Assembly: GCA_049680295.1 (NCBI GenBank)
Contig: JBAUHN010000478.1
Coordinates: 1-36,860, forward strand
DNA: 36,860 bases
Origin: JBAUHN01 sp049680295
GTDB taxonomy: Bacteria; Pseudomonadota; Alphaproteobacteria; Rhodobacterales; Rhodobacteraceae
Reading direction: 5' to 3'
Below are positions 24,471 to 32,671 of this stretch, in pieces (within the stretch, counting starts at the first letter, position 1; every line of letters starts with the position of its first letter). The notes beneath the pieces are model-generated. The model searched no databases and was not told the DNA's origin. It saw nothing but the letters and a program-made list of their open reading frames with translations. A program made the translations under genes and the position numbers.

Positions 24471-25639
24471 AACCACCGACCAATCGCCATAATCCGACAA
24501 TATAGCGACCCCTGATCAGACCATCCGCTGCCCAACCATGCAATGCGCGCCTGCGTCGGGCTTTCAACCTGGGTATCCTCAAACTGAAACCCCGATCGGT
24601 AGCTGGTGGGCGGTGCCACATTCGCCGGGCTACGGGTCATCGTGTAGGTTACTGTCCGCGTTGAATCGATGAATGCAGCCGGAAAAACCCAGTCATTCCG
24701 GATCGTTGCGGAATTCAGAAATGTCAGTTCAAAGTCGTGAACTGTACAGATCTGCGTGCCATCCGCAAATCTTATGTAGTGCCCGTTGGCATTGCTTCCG
24801 CGTTCAATAATGGACCCTGTTGGCACCCCGGCGGTCTGTGAAACAGTCCCTAGTATACCCGTCTTGAGTATACCATTTTCGGCCTTCATCAACCGGCCCG
24901 GGGTCACATCAGCCGGCGTCGTCTGAACCGCTGTCCCGGTGATCGGCACATCGACAGCCAGCGCATCATCCCTGATCTCGACCCGGTCGGACCCGGCAGG
25001 CGCAAAGGTGATTGTCTGAGTTTGCGGATCGGCTGCCATAACCTGTTGCCAGTTGGTCCCATCCGCGCTGACTTTGACGGTAAAGGCGTTATTCCCTGCA
25101 AGGCCCATCTCTGCGTGTCCTGTAAAGTTCGATTGAAAAAGCAACGATGCAGTATCTGTCTCGGTGGCTTTGTTCACCTTAACCTGATGTCCGCCGGACC
25201 CTTCATGGTTCAACAGCGTGGCTGCCGCATTCACCGCCAGCCGATTGGTCGCATCCGACGTGGTGCCGATCCCGACGCCATCGACGTTTTGCAAACTGAA
25301 ATCGGACGGAATCCAATCTGTCCCATCAAAGGTCCGCAACTCATCTTCGGCCACACCCCAGGTGCGCCACCCCTCTTGCGGCGCCAAAAACAACCATCCA
25401 GATTCGGTATATGCCGCCAACATCTGTGATTGCCCGGCCCATACCCCGGTAGGCGAGGACCCCAAAGCAAACACTTCACCAAGCTCAGGCAGCGCCGGCG
25501 GATCGGTGGCATCGAACTGGGACACCACAAGCTGCGTCAAAACGTCCAGCCGTTGCAATGCCTCGTTATGGGTGACGTGTTTTTGCGCCTGTGATGGCTG
25601 TAAATACGGCAGATCGAGCCGTGGCGATGTCTGTGGCAT
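24467..25639 (-). CDS. DUF2793 protein with fibre-like C-terminus
   Basis: 390 residues, ATG 25639 with a strong GGAGA site. The N-terminus LDLPYLQPSQAQKHVTHNEA (8-27) is the hallmark of DUF2793, found in Rhodobacterales phage and gene-transfer-agent-like tail or host-recognition proteins. The middle (about 110-270) is rich in Thr, Gly, Asn and Val with short beta repeats (NRLAVNAAATL, ITGTAVQTTP), like trimeric fibre proteins. The C-terminal about 110 residues include SNANGHYIRFADGTQIC, a motif common at phage fibre tips, and aromatic residues at the end. There is no signal peptide. It may be a polysaccharide-binding fibre or adhesin. A CtrA-type box lies 82 bases upstream. Confidence 0.75.
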   Translation of the reverse strand: MPQTSPRLDLPYLQPSQAQKHVTHNEALQRLDVLTQLVVSQFDATDPPALPELGEVFALGSSPTGVWAGQSQMLAAYTESGWLFLAPQEGWRTWGVAEDELRTFDGTDWIPSDFSLQNVDGVGIGTTSDATNRLAVNAAATLLNHEGSGGHQVKVNKATETDTASLLFQSNFTGHAEMGLAGNNAFTVKVSADGTNWQQVMAADPQTQTITFAPAGSDRVEIRDDALAVDVPITGTAVQTTPADVTPGRLMKAENGILKTGILGTVSQTAGVPTGSIIERGSNANGHYIRFADGTQICTVHDFELTFLNSATIRNDWVFPAAFIDSTRTVTYTMTRSPANVAPPTSYRSGFQFEDTQVESPTQARIAWLGSGWSDQGSLYCRIMAIGRWF

Positions 25640-25705
25640 GAAAGTCTCCTGCTGCTATCGGGTCTGACCCAGATAACGTGCAGAAAACATTAAATACCGC
25701 CCAAG

Positions 25706-25719
25706 CGGGCAACCGCCCG
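25706..25719. repeat. Short GC-rich hairpin between rmlA and the DUF2793 gene
   Basis: CGGGC-AACC-GCCCG is a five-base stem with a four-base loop lying 38 bases after the rmlA stop. No run of T follows on the minus strand, so termination of the rml operon is possible but weakly supported. It directly precedes the CtrA-type box. Confidence 0.3.
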
Positions 25720-25720
25720 G

Positions 25721-25735
25721 TTAAGGGGTTTTTAA
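25721..25735. promoter_or_regulatory. CtrA-type box upstream of the DUF2793 gene
   Basis: On the minus strand the sequence reads TTAA-AAACCCC-TTAACC, an exact match to the CtrA consensus TTAA-N7-TTAACC. It ends 81 bases before the ATG of the DUF2793 gene and sits just after the rmlA stop. This suggests that the DUF2793 gene is transcribed separately from the rml operon and under CtrA control. Confidence 0.6.
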
Positions 25736-25756
25736 GGTTTCACCGATCAAAGCCGC

Positions 25757-26626
25757 TTAGACCAGACGCCGCAAATAGTCGCCATATTCGGTCTTGGCAT
25801 AGGTCTTGGCGTGTTCCAGCAACTGCTCAGAGGTGATCCAGCCTTGATCATATGCGATCTCTTCGGGGCACCCACATTGCAAGGTCTGGCGCTTTTGCAA
25901 GGTGCGCACAAAATTCCCGGCATCCAGCAAAGAATCATGCGTTCCCGTATCAAGCCAGGCATACCCGCGACCCATGCGCGCAATCTCAAGCGACCCTTCG
26001 TTCAGGTACTCGGTCAAAAGCGATGTGATCTCAAGCTCACCACGCTCAGACGGGGTGATCTTTTTGGCACGCGCAGGTGCTTTACCATCCAGAAAATAGA
26101 GGCCCGTTACCGCATAGTTTGACGGCGGGTTTGTTGGTTTTTCAATAATCTCGGTCGGGCGCCCATCGGCGTCCATCGCCACAACACCGTAACGCTGCGG
26201 ATCATGCACATGGCAGGCAAAAACCGTACCCCCCGATTGTTTCGCCGTCGCCTTTTGCAACAATTCAGTCAGCCCGTGACCATAGAAGATATTGTCGCCC
26301 AGCACCATGACGCTGGGGCTGCCATCCAGAAATTTCTCTGCCAGAACATAGGCTTGAGCCAATCCTTCGGGCCGTTCCTGCACAATATACGTCAGTGACA
26401 ACCCCCATTGCGATCCATCGCCCAGCATCCTCCGAAACTGATCGCTGTCTTGCGGGGTGGTAATGATCGCAATCTCGCGCACCTGGGCCAACATCAGCAC
26501 GGACAGCGGATAATAGATCATCGGCTTGTCATAAATCGGCATCAACTGTTTCGACACGCCTTGCGTGATCGGGTACAGCCGCGTGCCGGATCCACCGGCC
26601 AGAATAATACCTTTGCGCTGCGACAT
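25757..26626 (-). CDS. rmlA: Glucose-1-phosphate thymidylyltransferase
   Basis: 289 residues, nucleotidyltransferase motif ILAGGSGTRLYPIT (8-21), YDKPMIYYPLSVLMLA (33-48), VLGDNIFYG and EKPTNPPSNYAVTGLYF. It joins dTTP and glucose-1-phosphate into dTDP-glucose, the first step to dTDP-L-rhamnose, and is usually feedback-inhibited by that product. Last gene of the rmlCBDA run; its ATG is one base after the rmlD stop, so translation is probably coupled. Full length. Confidence 0.96.
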   Translation of the reverse strand: MSQRKGIILAGGSGTRLYPITQGVSKQLMPIYDKPMIYYPLSVLMLAQVREIAIITTPQDSDQFRRMLGDGSQWGLSLTYIVQERPEGLAQAYVLAEKFLDGSPSVMVLGDNIFYGHGLTELLQKATAKQSGGTVFACHVHDPQRYGVVAMDADGRPTEIIEKPTNPPSNYAVTGLYFLDGKAPARAKKITPSERGELEITSLLTEYLNEGSLEIARMGRGYAWLDTGTHDSLLDAGNFVRTLQKRQTLQCGCPEEIAYDQGWITSEQLLEHAKTYAKTEYGDYLRRLV

Positions 26627-26627
26627 A

Positions 26628-27470
26628 TTACTTCAACTCCTGCAAAACCGTGTTCAGAGCGACACGCCAATCAGGACGTTTCAAACCAAAGGTTTTAGTC
26701 ATTGATGTGACATCAAGACGCGAATTTTCAGGCCGTTCCGCCGGGGTCGGATAGGCGCTGCTGGGAATATCGTTCACCTGACACGTCGTGCCAGAGGCCT
26801 CAAAGATCGCGCGGGCGAAATCAGCCCAGCTGACATCCGGTCCGCAAGAATAGTGGTACGTGCCACTTTTGTCAGGGCTTTCCTGCAATTGCACTGCCAT
26901 CGCATAGCAGGCCTCTGCAACATCGCCTGCCCAGGTTGGCCCGCCAATCTGATCCGCGACGATGTTCAGCTCGTCCCGTTCCGCCCCAAGCCGCAGCATC
27001 GTTTTCACGAAATTATTGCCCTGTGCGGAAAACACCCAAGAGGTCCGGACAATGCCGTACACCCCTTTGGCCGCAATCACGCCAGTCTCACCGGCCAGTT
27101 TGGTCCGCCCATAAGCCGACCGCGGCGCGGGCGTATCATAGGGCTGCCACGGGTCTGTGCCAGTGCCGTCAAACACATAATCCGTCGAAATCTGAACCAT
27201 CGGAATGCCCAATTCCGCCGCCGCTTTGGCCATCGCGGCGGGCGCGTCGCCATTCACGACTTGCGCCACTGCCTCATCCGCCTCGGCCGGGTCAACGGCC
27301 GTATAGGCCGCCGCGTTGATCACCGCATCAGGCCGGTGTTCCATGATAACACGGGCACACATCTCAGGCTGGGTCAATTCGCCCTCGTGCTGATCCAGAC
27401 AGACAACACCATCATATTTCGCCAGCGCATGCGCGACTTGTCCTGACTTGCCAAACACCAAAATGCTCAT
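26628..27470 (-). CDS. rmlD: dTDP-4-dehydrorhamnose reductase
   Basis: 280 residues from ATG 27470, overlapping the rmlB stop (ATGA). SDR fold with an N-terminal ILVFGKSGQVA nucleotide-binding loop, NAAAYTAVDPAEAD, STDYVFDGTG and the active-site YGRTKLAGE (Tyr and Lys). It makes dTDP-L-rhamnose from dTDP-4-keto-L-rhamnose with NAD(P)H. An upstream in-frame extension lies within rmlB and is not used. Confidence 0.95.
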   Translation of the reverse strand: MSILVFGKSGQVAHALAKYDGVVCLDQHEGELTQPEMCARVIMEHRPDAVINAAAYTAVDPAEADEAVAQVVNGDAPAAMAKAAAELGIPMVQISTDYVFDGTGTDPWQPYDTPAPRSAYGRTKLAGETGVIAAKGVYGIVRTSWVFSAQGNNFVKTMLRLGAERDELNIVADQIGGPTWAGDVAEACYAMAVQLQESPDKSGTYHYSCGPDVSWADFARAIFEASGTTCQVNDIPSSAYPTPAERPENSRLDVTSMTKTFGLKRPDWRVALNTVLQELK

Positions 27471-28516
27471 GCTGAAACCCCTAAACGCGCACCCACACCC
27501 GAACGCGACAAAAGCGCGCTCCACCAGTCTTCATTGTCGAGATACCAATCGACCGTCCGCTGAAGCCCCTGCTCCAGGGTCACCGACGGGGTCCAGCCCA
27601 ATTCATCCTGAATGCGACTGGCGTCAATCGCATAGCGCAAATCATGACCAGGACGGTCCTTGGTAAATGCGATCAGATCGCTATATGTCTTGCCGCCCTC
27701 TAACGGACGACGCACATCCAGAATGGCGCAAATCATCTGCACCAGATCAATATTGCGCGCCTCGTTGTGGCCGCCGATGTTGTAGGTCCTGCCCAGCGCC
27801 CCTTTGGTCAATACCGTCAGCAAGGCCGTCGCATGATCCTCAACGTAAAGCCAGTCGCGCACGTTTTCACCTTTGCCGTAAACCGGTATTTCCTTGCCCT
27901 GAAGCGCATTCAGAATGACCACCGGAATCAGCTTTTCAGGAAAATGAAACGGCCCGTAATTGTTCGAACAATTGGTCACAACAATCGGAAAGCCATAGGT
28001 CTCACCCCAGGCGCGTACCAGATGGTCACTGGCAGCCTTTGACGCGGAATAGGGACTGTTTGGATCATACCCGGTGTCTTCGGTAAACAACCCTTCAGCG
28101 CCCAAAGATCCATAAACTTCGTCCGTTGAAACATGGTGAAACCGGAAGTTCCCCGGTTTGCCCGCCTGTTCCCAATAGGACCGTGCCGCCTGCAATAATG
28201 TGTAAGTACCTGTCACGTTGGTCTCGATAAAGGCGCCCGGTCCGTCAATCGACCGGTCAACATGGCTTTCAGCAGCCAGATGCATCACCGCATCAGGCTT
28301 GTGGGTCTCAAACACCGCGCGCATGGCGTCCGCATCACAAATATCAGCGTGCACAAATGCATAGCCGTCCTGATCTGCGACGGACGCCACATTCTCAAGA
28401 CAGGCCGCATAGGTCAGCGCATCAACGTTGACGACCGAATGCCCCTGCGACATTGCCAATCGAACCACTGCAGAGCCGATAAACCCTGCCCCCCCGGTTA
28501 CCAGTATTTTCATCAT
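27467..28516 (-). CDS. rmlB: dTDP-glucose 4,6-dehydratase
   Basis: 349 residues from ATG 28516, which overlaps the rmlC stop (TGATG); another ATG follows at once. SDR motifs TGGAGFIGSAVV, HLAAESHVDRSI, the active site STDEVYG and YSASKAASDHLV (Tyr and Lys), and NNYGPFHFPEKLIP. It oxidises and dehydrates dTDP-glucose to dTDP-4-keto-6-deoxyglucose with bound NAD+. Second gene of rmlCBDA. Full length for the family. Confidence 0.96.
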   Translation of the reverse strand: MMKILVTGGAGFIGSAVVRLAMSQGHSVVNVDALTYAACLENVASVADQDGYAFVHADICDADAMRAVFETHKPDAVMHLAAESHVDRSIDGPGAFIETNVTGTYTLLQAARSYWEQAGKPGNFRFHHVSTDEVYGSLGAEGLFTEDTGYDPNSPYSASKAASDHLVRAWGETYGFPIVVTNCSNNYGPFHFPEKLIPVVILNALQGKEIPVYGKGENVRDWLYVEDHATALLTVLTKGALGRTYNIGGHNEARNIDLVQMICAILDVRRPLEGGKTYSDLIAFTKDRPGHDLRYAIDASRIQDELGWTPSVTLEQGLQRTVDWYLDNEDWWSALLSRSGVGARLGVSA

Positions 28517-29079
28517 CAAGCCTCGTATTTGAACGGTGACTTAAAATCAGCAAACCGTGGCGCCATTTTGTCTTTTTCGGATAGAATTGCGTCAGATGCA
28601 GGAATACCCCAGTCGATACCCAGATCAGGGTCGCCAAAATAGATCGCGCCGTCGCATTCGGGCGAATAGACATCCGTGCATTTATACAACAGCTCAGAGT
28701 TCGGCGCCCGTGTCGCAAACCCGTGCAAAAAGCCTTTTGGCACCAGCATTTGTTTACCGTTCTCAGCAGACAGCTCAGTTCCGAACCAGTGGCCATATTG
28801 CGGTGATCCGACCCGGATATCCACCGCAACGTCGAAAATCACTCCAGCGCCGGCACGTACCAATTTATCCTGCGCATGCGGTGGCGACTGATAATGCAAC
28901 CCACGCACAACACCGACATCACGGCTTAGCGAATGGTTATCCTGCACGAAATCATAGTTAAGACCCTGCGCGCCAAGCGTTTCCTTGTTCCACACCTCAC
29001 TAAAAAATCCCCGGTCATCGCCAAATCGACGCGGCGTCAGTATCAACACACCATCCAAGGATGTCTTTTCGATATTCAA
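28516..29079 (-). CDS. rmlC: dTDP-4-dehydrorhamnose 3,5-epimerase
   Basis: 187 residues from TTG 29079, chosen because GGAG lies eight bases upstream and no in-frame ATG is near; MNIEKTSLDGV is the normal family N-terminus. Cupin fold with DNHSLSRDVGVVRGLHYQ (His62 catalytic base), Lys72, VPKGFLHGFA (His119), and Tyr138 in TDVYSP. It epimerises C3 and C5 of dTDP-4-keto-6-deoxyglucose. First rml gene, 63 bases after the two-domain glycosyltransferase on the same strand. The TTG start may keep its level low. Confidence 0.95.
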   Translation of the reverse strand: MNIEKTSLDGVLILTPRRFGDDRGFFSEVWNKETLGAQGLNYDFVQDNHSLSRDVGVVRGLHYQSPPHAQDKLVRAGAGVIFDVAVDIRVGSPQYGHWFGTELSAENGKQMLVPKGFLHGFATRAPNSELLYKCTDVYSPECDGAIYFGDPDLGIDWGIPASDAILSEKDKMAPRFADFKSPFKYEA

Positions 29080-29142
29080 AATCTTTGCTCCAAGTACATT
29101 GCGTCATCGGTTTGCCCGTTTCACCCATGTCCGGTCAAGGGA

Positions 29143-31887
29143 TCAGGCCAATTTTGATGAATTGTTCAACTGACGCGCGCGATGCCTGGCGCTTTTGCTA
29201 AGCCGCAAAAGACCCTGAGGCGCGCAGCATATCGCCATTACCGCATCGGCCACGACTTGTGGATCATCTGCGGGCACCACAAACCCCGTTTCACCGCTGT
29301 CCACCAGATCAACCGGAGCACCGCGCGCGTAACACACCACGGGGCGACCTGCGGCCATCGCCTCAAGCACGGTCCGACCAAAGGATTCCGCAAAATGTGA
29401 CAAGCTTAGAACTATATCCGCCTGTTTCATTGCTGTGACCGGACCCTCCGCATAACCTGCATATTCGACATTTTGGGGCCATGGCCGCAGCGCATGAAGA
29501 TCGTTGGTCGGCGGACCGATCAAGATAAATCTGGCAACTACGCCGCTGGCCTCAACCAGCCGCGCAACCTCAAGAAAGTCAGCGATGCCCTTTTTGGCGA
29601 TATTGCTGCTGATCATCGCAACGCGCAAAACGGAACCTGGATCAAAAGGCAAATCAAACAACGCCTCATCCACAGAATTGCCGCGCACACTTGTCCGGTC
29701 CGGGCAGTCAAGCCACCGGGCGACCACAGCCGAATTGGCCACAAACTGATCGGCAGTTTGCAAAAGATCATCGCGCAGCGCATCCGCCGTGACCGCCAAA
29801 GACCGGCACAGATCGGGATCTTCGGCAGGCAATTCACGCACATGAACCACCGATACGCAGCCCTCGGCGCGCGCCGCAATAAGCGGAGCGTCCAGCACAG
29901 ACGTATTGATATGAACCGTCCTGGCTTGATGTTTGCGAATCAAAGACCGGATGCGGGCCACAGTTTCGGCGCGGGGGGGCTGCGCGCCATAACGCCAAAG
30001 TTGCGGGCACACCTCGACCTGCACGCACAAAGGCTGAAGCTGCGCCAAATAATCTTTACCGCGCAAATCCGGCACGACGACAACAGGCGCCTGACCCTCG
30101 GCCCATAGTCGGCGCAGCATATCCAGAAAACTCCGCTCCGCGCCAAACAGAACCTTGCCCGCCTGATGCGCAAAAACCAGAACCGCAGGCCGGTCACCGA
30201 CATCAAGAGCACCACCAAAACTGGGCAATGGTTGCGTTTGCCGCCGCTGCGAAATCCAATGCAGCAGCGGGTTTTCATCGTCGCCCAAACCCTGTGCGAT
30301 CCGGTATCCGCCGGTGCTGAAACCGGGGCCGGGATCGCGGTTTTCAGCCGCCCCGGCGACAAGATAGTGCGCCACAGGGCAGATATCGGCATATGTCACA
30401 TCTGAATGGGCCGCCCGGTACCAATCGGCATCAAATTCAGGTGCCGCGCGCAAAACATCATAGTCACTTTTCGGCCCGGCCGGATCACCCACGCCGATGG
30501 CCGCATCAATGTTGAATACCCGCGACACAGGATGCTCAACCATGTGCAGTTCTTTTTCGTTTGCGTGCCAAAATCGCGCCGCATCCATATAATCCCGCCG
30601 CAGGCCAACGAACTGAGTACTCAGATGCGTCTCACTTTGCATCGTCAAGGACGTTGCCGCCGTGCGCCCAAATGCCAGCGGAATGCCCGGCCGGACCTCT
30701 TCAATGGCGCTGCCCCCAAAAACGGCAATCAGCCGGTCATAATATTCCGTATCGCCATTGACGCGCACCCGGTCCCAATACCCCAAATGATCCCGAACCG
30801 ACGCCCGCACCATCAAGGACGATATGTTGCGGTATACCCACCCCGCGTCCATGCGCCATTTTGTCATCCCAAGGTCATCATCGGCCCGCACCCACTGCGA
30901 TAGGGTCGCCACCCGTGCGGGGTTGCGGATCAGCGGCCGGACCTGTTCAGTTATCTTGGCCGGATGCGACCAGTCGTCCGCATCATGCACCGTTACATAG
31001 GCACCCGTTGCACTGAAGAACCCGGCATTACGCGCCGCATATGCACCGCCATTTCGCGCCATCGAAATCAGCCGAAACCGTTTGTCCCGCTGGGTCCATT
31101 CCCGCGCAATCTTTGCGCTGTTATCCGTCGATCCGTCATCGACAATCAGCACCTCAATATTGTGCCAGTCCTGAGCCTCCAGACAGCGCAACGCCACATG
31201 CAAAACCGGCGCCGCATTATAAACCGGCACGATAACACTGACCAATGGCAGATCACCCGCCGCTATTGGCACCGCATTTGCCCGCAACCTGTCAAACCGA
31301 CATCCCTCGCCCGACATCAATGACACCGGCGCCAAATCGTGGTCGGAATAAATGCGTGACAAATGCCGCGACAGACGAAGATCCGAATGGCCCTTTGCCG
31401 CCCCCAACTGGAACCGGGCCAGATTGAAATCTGCCGTCAACCCAAACGTCTGTATTCCCCGGTCAATCAAATCCGATGCAAGATCGAAATCACGGTCATG
31501 AACAGCAGACCTAAGCCCCAATAGAAACGGGCCCGGATGGGACACACAAACCGCCGCCTCTGGCGTGTCAAAGAACGTGGCAATCGCCGGTTTTACCGCG
31601 CGCCAGTCTCCAAGGGCCGCATACCAGCGCGCAAGTACCCCAGCGGCCACACCCTTTTCGACAGGGTCATTGCCCTCAGTCAACGCCAGTAACCCGATCA
31701 ACGCCTCTGCCGAACGGCCGCGCCACAATTGATGGTCCAGATCAAATGCGACCAACGGGTAGCCCAACCGCCCCTCACGCTGCCCGATAGCATTGAAATG
31801 CTCGGTCGGATTGACGCCCGCACGCGCGACATCAGCATTGGCCTGAAGATACCAGACCGGATCAAAATTGCGCGGCGATTGGGTCAT
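29143..31887 (-). CDS. Two-domain glycosyltransferase (GT2 plus GT4) with YPDV-type repeats
   Basis: 914 residues from ATG 31887 with GGAG 11 bases upstream. An N-terminal repeat (FDPVWYLQANADVARAG, 8-24) precedes a helical region. A GT-A/GT2 domain follows (about 214-440: VPVYNAAPVL, VDDGSTD 249-255, DADDWSHP 302-309), then another repeat pair (FDADWYRAAHSDV onward, near 495). The C-terminal GT-B/GT4 domain (about 565-900) has the EX7E motif ESFGRTVLEAMAAGRP and VVHVRELPAED. One chain thus carries two different transferases and could add two sugars in turn to a surface polysaccharide. It lies between the small repeat protein and rmlC, so rhamnose is a likely donor for one domain. Donors are not proven. 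Confidence 0.88.
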   Translation of the reverse strand: MTQSPRNFDPVWYLQANADVARAGVNPTEHFNAIGQREGRLGYPLVAFDLDHQLWRGRSAEALIGLLALTEGNDPVEKGVAAGVLARWYAALGDWRAVKPAIATFFDTPEAAVCVSHPGPFLLGLRSAVHDRDFDLASDLIDRGIQTFGLTADFNLARFQLGAAKGHSDLRLSRHLSRIYSDHDLAPVSLMSGEGCRFDRLRANAVPIAAGDLPLVSVIVPVYNAAPVLHVALRCLEAQDWHNIEVLIVDDGSTDNSAKIAREWTQRDKRFRLISMARNGGAYAARNAGFFSATGAYVTVHDADDWSHPAKITEQVRPLIRNPARVATLSQWVRADDDLGMTKWRMDAGWVYRNISSLMVRASVRDHLGYWDRVRVNGDTEYYDRLIAVFGGSAIEEVRPGIPLAFGRTAATSLTMQSETHLSTQFVGLRRDYMDAARFWHANEKELHMVEHPVSRVFNIDAAIGVGDPAGPKSDYDVLRAAPEFDADWYRAAHSDVTYADICPVAHYLVAGAAENRDPGPGFSTGGYRIAQGLGDDENPLLHWISQRRQTQPLPSFGGALDVGDRPAVLVFAHQAGKVLFGAERSFLDMLRRLWAEGQAPVVVVPDLRGKDYLAQLQPLCVQVEVCPQLWRYGAQPPRAETVARIRSLIRKHQARTVHINTSVLDAPLIAARAEGCVSVVHVRELPAEDPDLCRSLAVTADALRDDLLQTADQFVANSAVVARWLDCPDRTSVRGNSVDEALFDLPFDPGSVLRVAMISSNIAKKGIADFLEVARLVEASGVVARFILIGPPTNDLHALRPWPQNVEYAGYAEGPVTAMKQADIVLSLSHFAESFGRTVLEAMAAGRPVVCYARGAPVDLVDSGETGFVVPADDPQVVADAVMAICCAPQGLLRLSKSARHRARQLNNSSKLA

Positions 31888-31926
31888 GCGGGTTTCACTC
31901 CAACGGGCAAAATCCGTAAGATCAGG

Positions 31927-32496
31927 TCAGTCCGGCAAATCACGCGGACGCCCTTCGGATTTACCAAACATCTCAAAATGCACCAAAGCCGGCCAGCCCG
32001 CTTCGGCGACATCGGGGTTGGCAAGATAATACCCTTTGCTGTCAAATTCAGGCCCCGCCCAGCGCCCCTCATATGCACCAATGCGCAGGTAATGGTCCGC
32101 TGCCGCCACCCCTGCATCAGCCAAATCGGGATAATGGTTCAAATACCAGTCCGCCTGAAACAAATCCGACCCCGACAATACCGCCAACTGTTCCTCAAAA
32201 GGGGGTGCATCACGGTTTTGCACACTGTCCCAACCCGCGCGCAGAAACGCCGCAAGCATCTGTTCCACATCAAATCTGTTTTGCATTGCCGCAACGGTTT
32301 CGGCACGCAAACGGTCCTGTTCCCCGGCCATTGTTTCCAACCGGGCTGTCAGTACCGCGATTTCCTCAAACCGGCCCGTCAGGTTTTCCTGTAAATCACG
32401 CACTTCGTCCCGCAGCAGCTTTTGCATCTGGGAATAACTGACTTCGCACGCTGCACATTTCGGCGTGGCATCTGTCATTTCCGTTTGGTCGGACAT
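31927..32496 (-). CDS. Coiled-coil protein with WYLxxYPDV repeats
   Basis: 189 residues, ATG 32496 with GGGAG six bases upstream. An N-terminal CxxC (Cys14, Cys17) leads into a coiled coil (about 20-75), then two repeats (about 112-146 and 149-185): FQADWYLNHYPDLADAG ... HYLRIGAYEGR and FDSKGYYLANPDVAEAG ... HFEMFGKSEGR. These are the same repeats as in the two large glycosyltransferases, but no catalytic domain is present. It is the first gene of the operon that continues into the 914-residue glycosyltransferase and rmlCBDA. It may be a scaffold or a chain-binding accessory for those enzymes; function is unknown. Confidence 0.7.
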   Translation of the reverse strand: MSDQTEMTDATPKCAACEVSYSQMQKLLRDEVRDLQENLTGRFEEIAVLTARLETMAGEQDRLRAETVAAMQNRFDVEQMLAAFLRAGWDSVQNRDAPPFEEQLAVLSGSDLFQADWYLNHYPDLADAGVAAADHYLRIGAYEGRWAGPEFDSKGYYLANPDVAEAGWPALVHFEMFGKSEGRPRDLPD

Positions 32497-32671
32497 CGAA
32501 TTCTCCCGGCAATCGGTCGGTCAGGGAATCGCTCTGCAATTGCGAAAATTAACCCCTCAGTAACCAAAACACTCCAAGCATAGCGAAATGCATATTAATC
32601 AACTTAAAGTAGCAAATCCTATGGCCGCCAACAAGCCTCCTGTCGCGCCCTTTTGCACCAAGGGGGCGTAA
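32497..32671. promoter_or_regulatory. AT-rich divergent promoter region
   Basis: This 175-base gap between divergent genes is richer in A+T than its surroundings (about 32540-32620) and should hold promoters for the operon to the left and the glycosyltransferase gene to the right. TTAA-CCCCTCA-GTAA at 32549-32563 is one mismatch away from the CtrA consensus. No clear -35/-10 pair can be assigned. Confidence 0.35.
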
